44,175 bases of DNA, taken from NCBI GenBank assembly GCA_020433455.1, contig JAGRCP010000088.1, positions 1 to 44,175 of the forward strand, read 5' to 3'. The notes under the pieces were generated by a model. That model saw only the letters and a list, made by a program, of their open reading frames with translations. It was not told the DNA's origin and made no database searches. This document shows positions 1-12,218 of the stretch, piece by piece. Numbering within the stretch: the stretch's first letter is position 1; each line of letters opens with the position of its first letter. The position numbers and the translations under genes are program-made. This DNA is from Caldilineaceae bacterium. GTDB lineage: Bacteria; Chloroflexota; Anaerolineae; Caldilineales; Caldilineaceae.

Positions 1-253
1 CCTACCTTTTCGCAGTGAAGTCATACATAACCCCTAAATTTCCCAAAACTATGCCTTCACTCCAGCGGTCGTCATTCTTTCGACTGATGGCCAATTCCTG
101 TTCATAATCGCCGATGGTTTTCTCCACTATTCCTCCCCTTTTGTCTTTATTAAACTGGTTTAAGCATCATCGAGCATATGAACTCCCCATGGGCGATTGC
201 GCGCCACGGAGAGATGAAAATGATCCTATTTTCAGGGCAGGTAATGGGACTTG
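1..253. other. Left-edge stretch without a recognised gene
   Basis: No convincing coding frame, RNA gene or promoter is visible. A short inverted repeat (7-bp arms, 215-221 and 228-234) lies just past the ligA stop on the ligA-transcribed strand, but no run of T follows it, so it is only a weak terminator candidate. Confidence 0.5.
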
Positions 254-2362
<2,109 letters not shown>

Positions 2363-2809
2363 TTACCGCGCGGCGGCAATCACGTCGGCCGGTAGCCAGC
2401 CCACCAGGCCGTCGGCCGCGCGCACGCGATACCATTCCTGTCCGCCGTTTACAACGGGGTAGCCTGCATACTCGCCGCTGGGTTCCACAATCACCATGCG
2501 CTCGCCCGGCGCGTAGGACTGGAAAACCAGGGCATCCGCCGCGGCATCGGCGCGCAGGGGCGCATCGCTCGGCGCGATGAGCACGATCGCCACGCCGGGC
2601 GCAAGGACGACGGGCGTGGCAGCCAGCGCCGGCTGGGAATCAGAGGGCGCACTCGTTGCCCCCCCGACCGCGGCTATGTCTTCCGCCGGGGCGGCCATGC
2701 CGCCGGCTACGGGCGTCATCTCCAGATCAGCCGCACGGCGACCGCAGCCGGTCGTCAGCAGCAGGAGCAACGCGGCGGCAAAAAATAGAGGAAGCAAATG
2801 ATTTCTCAT
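2363..2809 (-). CDS. Lipoprotein with C-terminal SH3-like domain
   Basis: A 148-aa predicted exported lipoprotein. MRNHLLPLFFAAALLLLLTT is a signal peptide leading into a lipobox LTTGC, with Cys20-21 as the expected lipidation site. A low-complexity Ala/Pro linker follows, then about 70 residues resembling a bacterial SH3 (SH3b) domain: APLRADAAADALVF, a YAPGERMVIV strand pair, and ending EWYRVRAADGLVGWLPADVI. Such domains usually bind peptidoglycan or peptides. The frame stays open upstream to 2932, but that part only translates the heptamer repeats, so the ATG at 2809 with its signal peptide is the start. The stop is 24 bp before the preferred ligA start. The specific role is unknown. Confidence 0.8.
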   Translation of the reverse strand: MRNHLLPLFFAAALLLLLTTGCGRRAADLEMTPVAGGMAAPAEDIAAVGGATSAPSDSQPALAATPVVLAPGVAIVLIAPSDAPLRADAAADALVFQSYAPGERMVIVEPSGEYAGYPVVNGGQEWYRVRAADGLVGWLPADVIAAAR

Positions 2810-2844
2810 GATGTACGGTCCGAAAGCGTCAGGAAGAGGGAGGG

Positions 2845-3016
2845 AATGAGTAATGAGTAATGAGTAATGAGTAATGAGTAATGAGAAATACGTAATGCGT
2901 AATGCGTGTCGAGTCCTGAAATATGTTGACACAAACAGTACGCAGTACGTATTACGCAGTACGTATTACGCAGTACGTATTACGCAGTACGTATTACGCA
3001 GTACGTATTACGCAGT
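2845..3016. repeat. Two convergent arrays of 7-bp repeats behind polX
   Basis: Nine 7-bp units (aatgagt drifting to aatgaga, aatacgt, aatgcgt) fill 2845-2907. After a 28-bp centre, five exact copies of the 14-mer cagtacgtattacg (2943-3012, plus partial units at 2936-2942 and 3013-3015) run in the opposite orientation: each is two heptamers, whose complement cgtaata matches the cgtaatg phase of the first array. The pair can therefore fold into a long imperfect hairpin. The array begins about 4 bp past the polX stop codon. Confidence 0.9.
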
Positions 3017-3019
3017 AGC

Positions 3020-4792
3020 TCATCGTTTCAGCAGCGCCAGCATATCGTCAACCGGACGGGTGTTGATGACGTCGTCGGGCGTGAGCCAGGCCCGGCGCGC
3101 GACGCCGATGCCGTAGCGAAGCAGCGCCAGATCAGCGGGGCTATGTGCGTCGCAGTTGATGGCCAGTTTGCAGCCCAATTCCACCGCGCGGCGGGCATAG
3201 ATATCGTTGAGGTCCAGGCGCATGGGATTGGCGTTAATTTCTACCACCGTCCCCGTCTCAGCGCAAGCGCGTAAGACGGCCTCCATGTCCAGGTCCGCGG
3301 GCGCCCGCCGGCCGATAAGCCGCCCCGTGGGATGACCCAGGATGTCCACATGGGGATTATGCACCACTTGCAGACAGCGCGTGGTGATGGCGTCCCGATC
3401 CTGACGCAAGCCGCTGTGGATACTGGCGACCACCACATCCAGCGTGGCCAGGACCTCATCGGGCAACCCCATTGTCCCGTCGGCCAGCACTTCCGCTTCC
3501 GTACCGTGGAGAAGGCGGAAGTCGAGGCCCTCGGCGGCAAACCGGGCGTTGAGGCGCGCGATCTCTTCAGCCTGCCGGACGATCTGCTCTGCATCCACGC
3601 CCTGGACCACGCCCAGCCCCACGCTGTGATCGCTCACGTTCCAGTAGCCATAACCCCGGGCCATGGCGGCGCGGGCCATCTCTTCAATGGTGTTCTTGCC
3701 GTCGCTGTAGGTGGTATGGCCGTGAAGCTCGCCCCGAACGTCATCCAGGGTGATGAGTTGGGGCAGGCGTCCGTTTTGCGCGGCCTGGATTTCACCCCGA
3801 TTTTCCCGCAATTCAGGCGGCGGACACGCCATGCCCAAAAAGGCGTACAGCGCCGCCTCCTCGCTGAAGAAGCGCGCTTCCCCCTCGGGTGCGTCCCCCG
3901 AACCGGTCGCGGTGAGGCCATATTCGTTGAGGCTCCATCCCCGCTTCAAAGCCAGCTCGCGCAGGGGCACGTTGTGGGCCTTGCTGCCGGTAAAATATTG
4001 GAGCGCCGCGCCCCAATTTCGGGCTTCAACCACGCGCAGATCGACCTGCAAGCCGGTGGTCAGAATGACGCTCTGCTTGGTTTCGCCCGCGGCGATTACC
4101 TCTGCCACCTGGGGCAGCGCGCCGAATGCCTGCATCACGGCCGCGGGATTCTCGCTCACCGCAAGGATGTCCACATCGCCGATGGTCTCCTGCCAGCGGC
4201 GCAGGCTGCCCGCAATCTCTATGCGAATAATATCCCCATCCGCCAGGGCCGCGCGCAAGTCCCCGACCAGCTTCTCGGCCGGCGGACGCGCGTCGCCGGC
4301 CGGGGTGCGCTCATCCTGCCGCGCGGCCAACAGCTCAATACCCTTGAGGATTTTCTCCTCGCTCTTTTTGCCGAAGCCCTTGAGCTGCGCCAATTCGCCG
4401 GCAGCGGCCGCGGCGCGCAGCTGCTCGATGCTGGTGATATCCAACTCCTCCCAGAGGCGGCGGGCCTTCTTGGGGCCCATGTCGGGCACCTGCATCATGG
4501 CGATGACGCCGTCGGGCACGTTCTCGGCCAGCTCGTCAAACTCCTGCACATGACCGGTTTCCAGCAGCTCGCGCAGGGCGTCGGCAATGCCTTTGCCCAC
4601 GCCGGGAATCTTCTCCAGGCCGTCCTCCGCCTGGATGGAAGCCAGGGTGCGGCCCAGGTTGCGGATGCTTTCCGCTGCGTTGCGGAAGGCAATCACGCGG
4701 AAACGGTTGGCGTCCAGGATTTGCAGGCGATCCGCTACCTGGTCAAGGAGATCGGCGGCCTGTTGATTGGTGACGGTAACGGAGTCGCTCAT
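3020..4792 (-). CDS. polX: PolX-type DNA polymerase / PHP-domain exonuclease
   Basis: Family X DNA polymerase fused to a PHP phosphoesterase, the standard bacterial PolX layout, used in gap-filling base excision repair and often with 3'-5' exonuclease activity. Visible features: N-terminal 8-kDa-like region with helix-hairpin-helix ([13 protein letters not shown], 61-73), a second HhH ([12 protein letters not shown]), the nucleotidyltransferase motif GSLRRW..GDVDIL with Asp206 and Asp208 plus Asp251 in DLRVV, and the PHP domain from about 356 with [20 protein letters not shown] and NCDAHS metal-ligand motifs. At 590 aa it has the usual length. The start has AGGAG seven bases upstream. It begins 12 bp after the pta stop, so the two are likely co-transcribed. 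Confidence 0.96.
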   Translation of the reverse strand: MSDSVTVTNQQAADLLDQVADRLQILDANRFRVIAFRNAAESIRNLGRTLASIQAEDGLEKIPGVGKGIADALRELLETGHVQEFDELAENVPDGVIAMMQVPDMGPKKARRLWEELDITSIEQLRAAAAAGELAQLKGFGKKSEEKILKGIELLAARQDERTPAGDARPPAEKLVGDLRAALADGDIIRIEIAGSLRRWQETIGDVDILAVSENPAAVMQAFGALPQVAEVIAAGETKQSVILTTGLQVDLRVVEARNWGAALQYFTGSKAHNVPLRELALKRGWSLNEYGLTATGSGDAPEGEARFFSEEAALYAFLGMACPPPELRENRGEIQAAQNGRLPQLITLDDVRGELHGHTTYSDGKNTIEEMARAAMARGYGYWNVSDHSVGLGVVQGVDAEQIVRQAEEIARLNARFAAEGLDFRLLHGTEAEVLADGTMGLPDEVLATLDVVVASIHSGLRQDRDAITTRCLQVVHNPHVDILGHPTGRLIGRRAPADLDMEAVLRACAETGTVVEINANPMRLDLNDIYARRAVELGCKLAINCDAHSPADLALLRYGIGVARRAWLTPDDVINTRPVDDMLALLKR

Positions 4793-4804
4793 AGATTTTC
4801 TCCT

Positions 4805-6898
4805 CTACTCCTGCTGAGCCTGAACCGCGGTAATGGCCACCGTGTTGATGATGTCGTCCACGGTACAGCCGCGGCTGAGGTCGTTGACAGGTTTTCGCAG
4901 CCCTTGCAGCACCGGGCCGATGGCGATGGCCCCCGTTTCGCGCTGGACGGCTTTATAGGTGTTATTGCCCGTATTGAGATCGGGAAAGATGAAAACTGTC
5001 GCCTGGCCCGCAACCCGGGAACCGGGCATCTTTTTGGCCGCCACGCCCGGATCCACGGCCGCGTCGTACTGAATCGGCCCTTCAATCAGAAGATCCGGTC
5101 TCCGCTCCTGGGCCAGCTTGGTGGCGGTGCGCACCCGCTCCACGTCCTCCCCTTCGCCCGATGCGCCTGAGCTGTAGGAGAGCATGGCAATCCTGGGCTC
5201 CACGCCGAAGGTCATGGCCGTATCCGCTGACGCAACCGCGATCTCGGCCAACTCTTCGGCGTTGGGATTGGGATTGACCGCACAGTCGCCATAGACCAGC
5301 ACCCGATCTTCCAGCGCCATGAAAAAGACCGACGAGATCACGGAAAAGCCGGGCTTGGTCTTCACGAACTGAAGCGCCGGGCGGATGGTGTGCATGGTGG
5401 TGTGGGCCGCGCCGGAGACCATGCCGTCGGCGTCGCCTTGAAAGACCATCATGGTGCCGAAGTAGGAGACGTCGCTCATGAGGTCCCGGGCCTGATCCAG
5501 GGTCATATTCTTATGTCGCCGCAGCTCATACAGCTTCTCGGCATAGGCATCGAAGCGCTCAGCCTGGACCGGGTTGATAATGCGCGTGCGCGTAAAGTCG
5601 ATGCTCACGCCCTGGCGATGGGCCAGCTTCTGCACGTCATCAGGATTGCCCAGCAGCGTAATATCGACGACGCCCCGATTGAGCAGGACTTCCGCGGCGC
5701 GCAGGATGCGGGGATCGTTGCCTTCGGGCAGGACGATGTGCTGCTTTTGGCTGCGCGCCTGCTGGAGCAGATTGTAGATGAACATCTTGGGCGTCATCGC
5801 ACGGGGGCGGGCCATGGAAATTTGCCCCTCCAGCGCGTCCAGGTCCACATAATCTTCAAAAAGCTTAAGGCTGAGGTCGATCTTGGCCCGATTATCGCCG
5901 GTCAGGTACGAGCGGACGCGGCCGATGCGGGTTGCGGTGTCATACGTATCCAGGTCCACGGCAATGATGGGCAAAACGTCATTCAGGCCGTCCAGCAGCT
6001 TGGTCACCGCCTGGGGCGGGCGCTGTTCGGTCGTCAGCAGGATGCCCGTCAGCTGAGGGTAATTGTTGGACATATGGGCCTGGAGCGCGCTGAGCAGCAC
6101 ATCACAGCGGTCGCCGGGCGTGATCAGGAGCGCATTTTCGAAAAGGTGGCTCAGGAAATTGGGCAACTGCATGGCCACAACCAGGTAGTCCTTGGCCAGG
6201 CGGTCCAGATGATTGTGGCCGTAGAGCACCTCTGCATCCAGAAATTCGACGATTTCGGCCACGGTGGGGCTGCGCAGAATCTGGTTGGCGGGGATCACAA
6301 AGACGAAGGGGCTCTTGTCGCCCAGCTCCGCCTGCAGGGCCGCGCGCAGGCGGGAGACATCCTCTTCGGCGGCGCGGTTGATGATGACGCCGACGATCTG
6401 ACAGCCCCGGTCCCGGAAGTGGTCCACGGACAGGCCGGCCGTGTTGACGGTCTCCGCAACGCCCCGGTCGGCCGCCGTGCCCACCAACATGACGGGCGTA
6501 CCCAGGTTACGCGCGATGTCAGCGTTGATGTCATACTCGAAGAGCGCGCCCACTCCCTCCAAATCGGAACCGATGACCAGGATAAAGTCATAGCGCTCTT
6601 CCAGCGCCTTGTAGCTCTGAAAAACCTTGTCCAACGCATCGTCATACCGGCCGTGAGAGAGGAGTTGGGCCGCCTCGGCGCGGGTGAATGCGTAGGTCTC
6701 GTCATAGGCCTGATCCAGCTGAAAATGCTGGAGCAGCAGGTCGATATTCTTGTCGCGCTCATCGCGCGAGCCGCTGATGACGGGGCGGAAGATGGCGACC
6801 CGGGCAGTCTTGCGCAGGATCATCTCCACAAGCCCGAGAGAGACCAGGGACTTACCGGTGTAAGCCTCCATGGTGGCCAGATACATAGCGTTTGTCAT
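4805..6898 (-). CDS. pta: Phosphate acetyltransferase (long form)
   Basis: Converts acetyl-CoA and phosphate to acetyl phosphate and CoA. The N-terminal part (about 1-215) is a P-loop, cobyrinate-synthase-like domain starting YTGKSLVSLGL; the middle (about 215-330) looks like a DRTGG domain; the C-terminal part (about 370-697) is the PTA/PTB catalytic domain with LPEGNDPRILRAAEVL, GDADGMVSGAAHTT and LSYSSGASGEGEDVERV. At 697 aa it is the long, three-domain Pta type. An AGGA lies close to the ATG. No acetate kinase gene lies in the window. polX follows 12 bp downstream. Confidence 0.96.
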   Translation of the reverse strand: MTNAMYLATMEAYTGKSLVSLGLVEMILRKTARVAIFRPVISGSRDERDKNIDLLLQHFQLDQAYDETYAFTRAEAAQLLSHGRYDDALDKVFQSYKALEERYDFILVIGSDLEGVGALFEYDINADIARNLGTPVMLVGTAADRGVAETVNTAGLSVDHFRDRGCQIVGVIINRAAEEDVSRLRAALQAELGDKSPFVFVIPANQILRSPTVAEIVEFLDAEVLYGHNHLDRLAKDYLVVAMQLPNFLSHLFENALLITPGDRCDVLLSALQAHMSNNYPQLTGILLTTEQRPPQAVTKLLDGLNDVLPIIAVDLDTYDTATRIGRVRSYLTGDNRAKIDLSLKLFEDYVDLDALEGQISMARPRAMTPKMFIYNLLQQARSQKQHIVLPEGNDPRILRAAEVLLNRGVVDITLLGNPDDVQKLAHRQGVSIDFTRTRIINPVQAERFDAYAEKLYELRRHKNMTLDQARDLMSDVSYFGTMMVFQGDADGMVSGAAHTTMHTIRPALQFVKTKPGFSVISSVFFMALEDRVLVYGDCAVNPNPNAEELAEIAVASADTAMTFGVEPRIAMLSYSSGASGEGEDVERVRTATKLAQERRPDLLIEGPIQYDAAVDPGVAAKKMPGSRVAGQATVFIFPDLNTGNNTYKAVQRETGAIAIGPVLQGLRKPVNDLSRGCTVDDIINTVAITAVQAQQE

Positions 6899-7048
6899 GA
6901 AATCCTATCACCTTTATGGATGGATTGGCTCTCCTGCAAAAAGGCGATCCGGCTCGACAGAACCGGCTCTCTTGCCGACAAGGCCGCTTCAACGTCCGAT
7001 CCGAACTTCAGTCTTGCAGCAGAGTCATGAATTTAAGTTGCACCCGCT

Positions 7049-9172
7049 TTACCAGCGCGAAAAGGACGATCGCGCCTGGGCAATGAAGAGCGCCACCGAA
7101 CGCGGCTTGACGCGATAACGCGCTCCCCGAATCAGGGGCGCGTCCTGTAGCTCCCGGAAATCATCGGGGCTGGGCAGCGCCGTGTCCACTACGCAACGCC
7201 AGCCTTCCGAGCCGGCCGGCTTGGGCGGCAGGGCAAAGCGCTGCTCTTCCCACCAGGCGTTGAGAATGGCGTGGAAGTAGCGACGGCCGCCAATGCCCCG
7301 CACCGTGAACGCAATGCTGCGCGCGTCATTGCTCCAATCCGGACGATACAGCTCTACGCCATGCCACTGGATGCGCGCGTTCTGGAGCATTTCGTTGAGC
7401 GAAAGGTCAAAATCTCCCTGAAAAATATCCAACTCCCGCCGCAAGCCGATGAGCAGCTTCGTGAAGCGATGGATATCGGAATGGCGCTCAAGCAGGGACC
7501 AGTCCAGCCAGCTAATCTCATTGTCCTGACCGTAGGCGTTATTGTTGCCCCACTGGGTGCGCCGCATCTCGTCGCCCATGAGCAGCATGGGCACGCCGAG
7601 AGACATGAGCAGCATGGTCAGAAAATTTTTCACCTGGCGATTGCGCAGCGCTTCAATTGCCGGATCGTCGGTAGGACCTTCGACGCCGCAGTTCCAGCTC
7701 AAATTATGGTTATGGCCGTCCCGGTTATCCTCGCCGTTGGCTTCGTTATGCTTCTCATTGTACGAAACCAGATCATTGAGGGTGAAGCCGTCATGGCAGG
7801 TGACAAAGTTGATGCTCTGCTCCGGCCCCGCCATGTCATGGCCATAGAGGTCGGGGCTGGCCAAAAAGCGGGAGGCGATTGCCCCGGTCAGCCCTTCATC
7901 CCCCTTGATAAAAGCCCGCACATCATCGCGATAGCGACCGTTCCACTCTTTCCAGTGATCGCCGCCAAACTGGCCCACCTGGTAGAGGCCGGCTGCATCC
8001 CAGGCCTCGGCGATGAGCTTAACCCCGGCCAATACGGGATCGGTGTCAATGTCCAGCACAATGGGCGGATTGGGCCAGGGATCGCCGCCCAGCCCCCGGG
8101 ACAGAATGGAGGCGAGGTCAAAGCGGAAGCCGTCTACATGCATCTCCTCCACCCAAAAGCGCAGGCTGTCCAGAATCATGCGGCGCACAATGGGGTGATT
8201 GGTGTTGAGGGTGTTGCCCGTGCCGCTATAATTAGCGTAGCGGGTGCGGTCCCCCTCGAGAATATAGTACATTTCGTTGTCGATGCCCCGCCAGCAAAAC
8301 GTGGGACCGTCTTTATTTCCTTCGGCGGTATGATTATAGACCACGTCCAGAATGACTTCGATGTCGGCCCGGTGGAGCGCCTTCACCATGTCCCGAAATT
8401 CGTCTACGACGCCCAGCAGATTTTCACTGGCCGCATAGTCGGTATGGGGTGCAAAAAAGGAGACGGGGCTATAACCCCAGTAGTTGATCTTGCCCTCGGG
8501 CGCATCCTCCCGATCAAAATGAAAAATGGGCATCAACTCGACAGCGGTGATGCCCAACTCTTTCAGGTAGGGGATTTTTTCGATTAACCCGCGGTAGGTT
8601 CCCCGGGCATCCTGCCCAATTCCCGAGGAAGGATGCCTGGTAAAGCCGCGGACATGCAGCTCGTAAATAACGCTGCGATTGAACAAGTGACGCAGGGGCG
8701 CATCGTCTTCCCAGTCATAGGCGGACAGGTCCACAACCACGCTCTTCATGGCCTGGGCGCTGTTGTCGCCGGGATCAATGGCTGCGCTGCGGCTGTAGCG
8801 GCTGGGCGTAGCGATCAGGCGACCGTAAGGATCCAGGAGGACCTTCTCCATGTCAAAGCGCAGCCCCTTCTCGGGCTCCATGGGGCCGTAGCAGCGATAG
8901 CCGTATAGCTGGCCCGCCTCGATGCCTGGCACCATAATGTGCCAGTAGTGAAAGGTGCGGTTGACCTTGCGGTCCAGGCTAACGATCCGGGACGGGACCG
9001 GCGCATCCACGTGATCAAAGAAGAGCAGATCCACGGCCAGGGCCGTCCGGGAATAGAGGACAAAATTGACGCCGCCGGGGACCATGGTTGCGCCCAATGG
9101 ATAACTGGCTCCGGGCAGACAATCCGCGCAGCCCGTTTCCGTATAGCCGGGGCGGGTAGAAAAACGTTGCAT
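7049..9172 (-). CDS. glgX: Glycogen debranching enzyme, isoamylase type
   Basis: GH13 isoamylase/GlgX-type enzyme that hydrolyses alpha-1,6 branch points of glycogen. An N-terminal CBM48-like domain (LGATMVPGGVNFVLYSRTA) is followed by the (beta/alpha)8 barrel with all four GH13 regions: DVVYNHTAEG (about 276-285), DGFRFDLA with nucleophile Asp352, EAWD with acid/base Glu389, and CHD with His460-Asp461. GDEMRRTQWGNNNAYGQDNE is typical of GlgX/TreX. The 707-aa length fits. The aldo/keto reductase ends 14 bp upstream on the same strand. No glycogen synthase or branching enzyme is in view. Confidence 0.95.
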   Translation of the reverse strand: MQRFSTRPGYTETGCADCLPGASYPLGATMVPGGVNFVLYSRTALAVDLLFFDHVDAPVPSRIVSLDRKVNRTFHYWHIMVPGIEAGQLYGYRCYGPMEPEKGLRFDMEKVLLDPYGRLIATPSRYSRSAAIDPGDNSAQAMKSVVVDLSAYDWEDDAPLRHLFNRSVIYELHVRGFTRHPSSGIGQDARGTYRGLIEKIPYLKELGITAVELMPIFHFDREDAPEGKINYWGYSPVSFFAPHTDYAASENLLGVVDEFRDMVKALHRADIEVILDVVYNHTAEGNKDGPTFCWRGIDNEMYYILEGDRTRYANYSGTGNTLNTNHPIVRRMILDSLRFWVEEMHVDGFRFDLASILSRGLGGDPWPNPPIVLDIDTDPVLAGVKLIAEAWDAAGLYQVGQFGGDHWKEWNGRYRDDVRAFIKGDEGLTGAIASRFLASPDLYGHDMAGPEQSINFVTCHDGFTLNDLVSYNEKHNEANGEDNRDGHNHNLSWNCGVEGPTDDPAIEALRNRQVKNFLTMLLMSLGVPMLLMGDEMRRTQWGNNNAYGQDNEISWLDWSLLERHSDIHRFTKLLIGLRRELDIFQGDFDLSLNEMLQNARIQWHGVELYRPDWSNDARSIAFTVRGIGGRRYFHAILNAWWEEQRFALPPKPAGSEGWRCVVDTALPSPDDFRELQDAPLIRGARYRVKPRSVALFIAQARSSFSRW

Positions 9173-9186
9173 AAAAAGCCTAAACT

Positions 9187-10158
9187 TTACCTGTTGTCGC
9201 TGTGGGTTGCCGATGCTTCATCAAGGCGCGCAATCTGCTCTTTTGATAAATTTATGTCAAGCGCAACCAGGCTATCCGCCAACTGCTCAAAGGAATTGGC
9301 CCCGATGATGGGGGCGGTCATGCCGGGCCGGGTAAGGAGCCAGGCCAGGGCGATCGCAGACGGCGGCGCGCCCGCTTCGTCGGCCACGGCTTCCAACGCG
9401 GCCAGGGTTCGCCAGCCTCTCTCGTTGAAATAGCGCTTCTTCACGCCCGCGGCCCGGGCTCCGTCCGGAGCGCTGTCGGCCCGGTACTTGCCCGTCAAGA
9501 ATCCGCCGGCCAGCGGGCTGTAGGGAATAACGCCGATCTCAAATGCCGCGCAGACTTGGGCCAACTCATCCTCAAACTCGGCCCGATGGACCAAGTTATA
9601 GTGGGGCTGGAGCGTGTCATAGCGCACCAGGCCGCGCTTATCGCTGGCCCACAGCGCCTCCATCAGCCGCCATGCCGGATAGTTGCTGCACCCCACATAG
9701 CGCACCTTGCCCTGACGTACGAGCGTGTCCAGTGCGTCCATGGTCTCCTCAATGGGGGTGTCGGCGTCGTACCAGTGGGCCTGATAGAGATCGATGTAGT
9801 CGGTCTGCAAGCGGCGCAGGCTGTCTTCACACGCCTGGATGATGTGGCCGCGGCTCAGCCCTTCGCCATTGGGACCGGCCCACATTTCGCCGCGCACCTT
9901 GGTGGCCAGCACAACCTCATGGCGATTGCCCCGGGCCCGCAGCCAGCGACCAATGATCAATTCGCTGACGCCGCCCTCGTTGCCGTCCGCCCATCGGCTA
10001 TAGACGTCAGCCGTGTCGATAAAATTGCCGCCCGCGGCCGTAAATTCGTCCATCAGCTCAAACGCCGTATCCGTATCCGCGGTCCAGCCCCACTGCATAG
10101 TTCCCAAACAGAGAGGCGATACCTTGAGACCGGTACGACCTAATTTACGATAATCCAT
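9187..10158 (-). CDS. Aldo/keto reductase
   Basis: NADP(H)-dependent oxidoreductase of the aldo/keto reductase superfamily, probably acting on small aldehydes or ketones; the substrate cannot be read from sequence. The catalytic tetrad is intact: Asp48 and Tyr53 in DTADVYS, Lys87 in ATKVR, His128 in QAHWYD. The C-terminal cofactor-binding stretch [15 protein letters not shown] is present. At 323 aa it is full length and resembles the YajO/YghZ-like group. A strong Shine-Dalgarno (AGGAGG, 7-bp spacing) supports the ATG at 10158. It lies 14 bp upstream of glgX, so the two probably share a transcript. Confidence 0.93.
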   Translation of the reverse strand: MDYRKLGRTGLKVSPLCLGTMQWGWTADTDTAFELMDEFTAAGGNFIDTADVYSRWADGNEGGVSELIIGRWLRARGNRHEVVLATKVRGEMWAGPNGEGLSRGHIIQACEDSLRRLQTDYIDLYQAHWYDADTPIEETMDALDTLVRQGKVRYVGCSNYPAWRLMEALWASDKRGLVRYDTLQPHYNLVHRAEFEDELAQVCAAFEIGVIPYSPLAGGFLTGKYRADSAPDGARAAGVKKRYFNERGWRTLAALEAVADEAGAPPSAIALAWLLTRPGMTAPIIGANSFEQLADSLVALDINLSKEQIARLDEASATHSDNR

Positions 10159-10184
10159 CCGTCATCCTCCTACATGTAAAATGT

Positions 10185-10205
10185 TGCCGCCTGCCGCCTG
10201 CCGCC
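10185..10205. repeat. Three tandem copies of tgccgcc
   Basis: Three exact 7-bp units sit between the selB stop and the aldo/keto reductase start. The period equals that of the larger heptamer arrays at 2.9 kb and 44.1 kb, but the unit sequence differs and there is no opposing arm. Confidence 0.7.
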
Positions 10206-10274
10206 TGCAAGTAAAGATACCATGCCTCCAGGCCCGCGCCCAGTCTGCAAGCCCATAAATCGGCGCTTTCCGCA

Positions 10275-12194
10275 TCACCCTTCCCCCCCGCGCAGGACGC
10301 GCAGATCGCCCTGGCGGCGCGTTACGCGTTGGGCGTCCAGCTCCTCCAGCATGGCCTGGGCGTATTTCCGGCTGGTTGAGAAAAGATCCCGGGTCTCGGC
10401 CAGGGTGATGGAACCCTTGTCACGTAGGTGACGCGTGACAACCGTACGCATGGCAAGAAAATCCTCGGGGCGCAGCAGAATCCCGCCGAAGCGCAGGAGC
10501 AACGACTGCTCCACAAGCATCTCCAACAGCGCTTCGTCATTGCCCAGCAGCTTGAGGGTCTCCGCCTGATTGGGCGGCGTAAAGGGCGCGGCGGCAAATG
10601 CAGCCAGCGTCCGCGTGACGGCCGCCTGCTGGCCGGGCGTGGGTTGGGGCGCAAAGCCCGCCTGCCAGATGAAGGAGTCATCCGCCTGGACGAGTCCTTC
10701 ATGCCCGGCTCGCTCCGCCAGGCCCGCAAAGAGACGCGGCGACAGGGTGCGACCGCCGATCGTCAAACGCGTCCGCGCTTCGCTGTGGGGCAGTCCCCGC
10801 CGCAAGGGCGCCTGGGCGTGAAAATCCGCCAGCAATCCGACCAATTGTCCGGTTATCTCCTGCCACTGCCCCGCGCTGAGAATTGCCGCATCCTGCCCGG
10901 CGCCCAACTCCAGCACCGCATCGGTCGCCATCAAATCAGCATACGCGGCCCGGGCCGTCTCCAGGTCCAATCCGCTGCGCGCCAGCAGGTCAGGAAGCGT
11001 GGTCAGGGGCGTCCGCTCCAGCGTCTGAAGCAGAATCTCCCCAGGCGTACCTTGCGCCAGCGTCTCCAGCCGTTCGATGACCGCGGGATCAAAACGCTTC
11101 CAGCGGCGACGGGGATGGGCGTCCAGAATCACGCCGCCGCCCAGGGTGCTGCTGGGCGACGGGCGGCGCAGAATGTAGCGATCGCCCGGCTCGGCCGCGA
11201 CGGGTCGGGCCAGGCGCAGCTGTAGCCAACCCTGCCCGCCCGGCTCAATCTGCTCCACGCCCAGGACCCGGACCCGAGCGGGCGTCTCCGCCGCACCGGT
11301 AAAGAAATCCACCGCACAATTGTGGGGCAGGGGTTGCTCCACATCCGCCAGAAGACGGAAGGAAACGTCCAAGAGGGTGGTCGCCCGCGCGTCACCCGGC
11401 CGGGCAACGACGTCGCCCCGGTGCAGGTCCTCTACACTGACGCCGGTCAGGTTGATGGCCAGGCGGCTGCCCGGTTCGCCCTCTTCCACGGGCTGCTTAT
11501 GGGTCTGCAAGCCCCGCACCCGGGCCTCCAACCCCGCGGGCAAGATCTCCACCCGGTCGCCTACGCGCAGGCGACCGTCGCTCAGCGTACCGGTCACAAT
11601 GGTGCCAAAGCCGCTGAGGCTGAAGATACGGTCGATGGGCAGGCGCGGACGGGCGCGGTTGCGGCGCGGCGGCAGTTCGGCCAAGGCGTGGGCCAGGGCA
11701 ATGCGTAGCGCATCCAGCCCGACACCGGTATGCGCGCTGACCCGCACCACGGGCGCACCGGCCAGATCGGTTCCTTCCAGCAGTTCGTCGATTTCCAGCT
11801 CTACTAAATCCAGCCACTCTTCATCGTCAATAAGATCGATCTTGGTCATGGCGACCACCGCCTGGGTGACGCCCATGAGATGGAGAATCGCCAAATGCTC
11901 ACGCGTCTGGGGCATGACGCCCTCATCCGCCGCAACGATAAGGAGCGCGGCGTCAATTCCGCCCACGCCGGCCAGCATATTTTTGATGAAGTCGATATGG
12001 CCGGGCACGTCCACGATCCCCACGGCTTCCGGCCGGCCCGATGCGCCGGGCAAATCCAGCCAGGCAAAGCCCAGATCGATGGTCATGCCCCGGGCTTTTT
12101 CTTCCTGGAGGCGGTCCGGATCGATGCCGGAGAGGGCGCGGACAAGCGAGGACTTGCCGTGGTCAACGTGACCTGCGGTACCGATGACGCGCAT
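10275..12194 (-). CDS. selB: Selenocysteine-specific elongation factor SelB
   Basis: GTPase that delivers selenocysteyl-tRNA to UGA codons marked by a SECIS element. GTP-binding motifs are clear: G1 GHVDHGKS (8-15), DVPGH (62-66), TKID (117-120). MRVIGTAGHVDHGKSSLVRAL and GMTIDLGFAWL are typical of SelB rather than EF-Tu. Domains 2 and 3 follow (IDRIFSLSGFGTIVTGTL), and the C-terminal third (about 370-639) fits the winged-helix repeats that bind SECIS RNA. At 639 aa it is full length. No purine-rich Shine-Dalgarno is visible; the coiled-coil gene ends 24 bp upstream, so translation may be coupled. selA, selD, tRNA-Sec and obvious selenoprotein genes are absent from the window. Confidence 0.95.
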   Translation of the reverse strand: MRVIGTAGHVDHGKSSLVRALSGIDPDRLQEEKARGMTIDLGFAWLDLPGASGRPEAVGIVDVPGHIDFIKNMLAGVGGIDAALLIVAADEGVMPQTREHLAILHLMGVTQAVVAMTKIDLIDDEEWLDLVELEIDELLEGTDLAGAPVVRVSAHTGVGLDALRIALAHALAELPPRRNRARPRLPIDRIFSLSGFGTIVTGTLSDGRLRVGDRVEILPAGLEARVRGLQTHKQPVEEGEPGSRLAINLTGVSVEDLHRGDVVARPGDARATTLLDVSFRLLADVEQPLPHNCAVDFFTGAAETPARVRVLGVEQIEPGGQGWLQLRLARPVAAEPGDRYILRRPSPSSTLGGGVILDAHPRRRWKRFDPAVIERLETLAQGTPGEILLQTLERTPLTTLPDLLARSGLDLETARAAYADLMATDAVLELGAGQDAAILSAGQWQEITGQLVGLLADFHAQAPLRRGLPHSEARTRLTIGGRTLSPRLFAGLAERAGHEGLVQADDSFIWQAGFAPQPTPGQQAAVTRTLAAFAAAPFTPPNQAETLKLLGNDEALLEMLVEQSLLLRFGGILLRPEDFLAMRTVVTRHLRDKGSITLAETRDLFSTSRKYAQAMLEELDAQRVTRRQGDLRVLRGGEG

Positions 12195-12218
12195 GAGGAT
12201 GGATAAATGGAGAAAGGG

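Noticed and set aside
2810-2932. N-terminal extension of the SH3 lipoprotein up to 2932
   Set aside because: The extra residues (SLLITHYSLLITHS-like) are translated heptamer repeats. The ATG at 2809 starts a proper lipoprotein signal.
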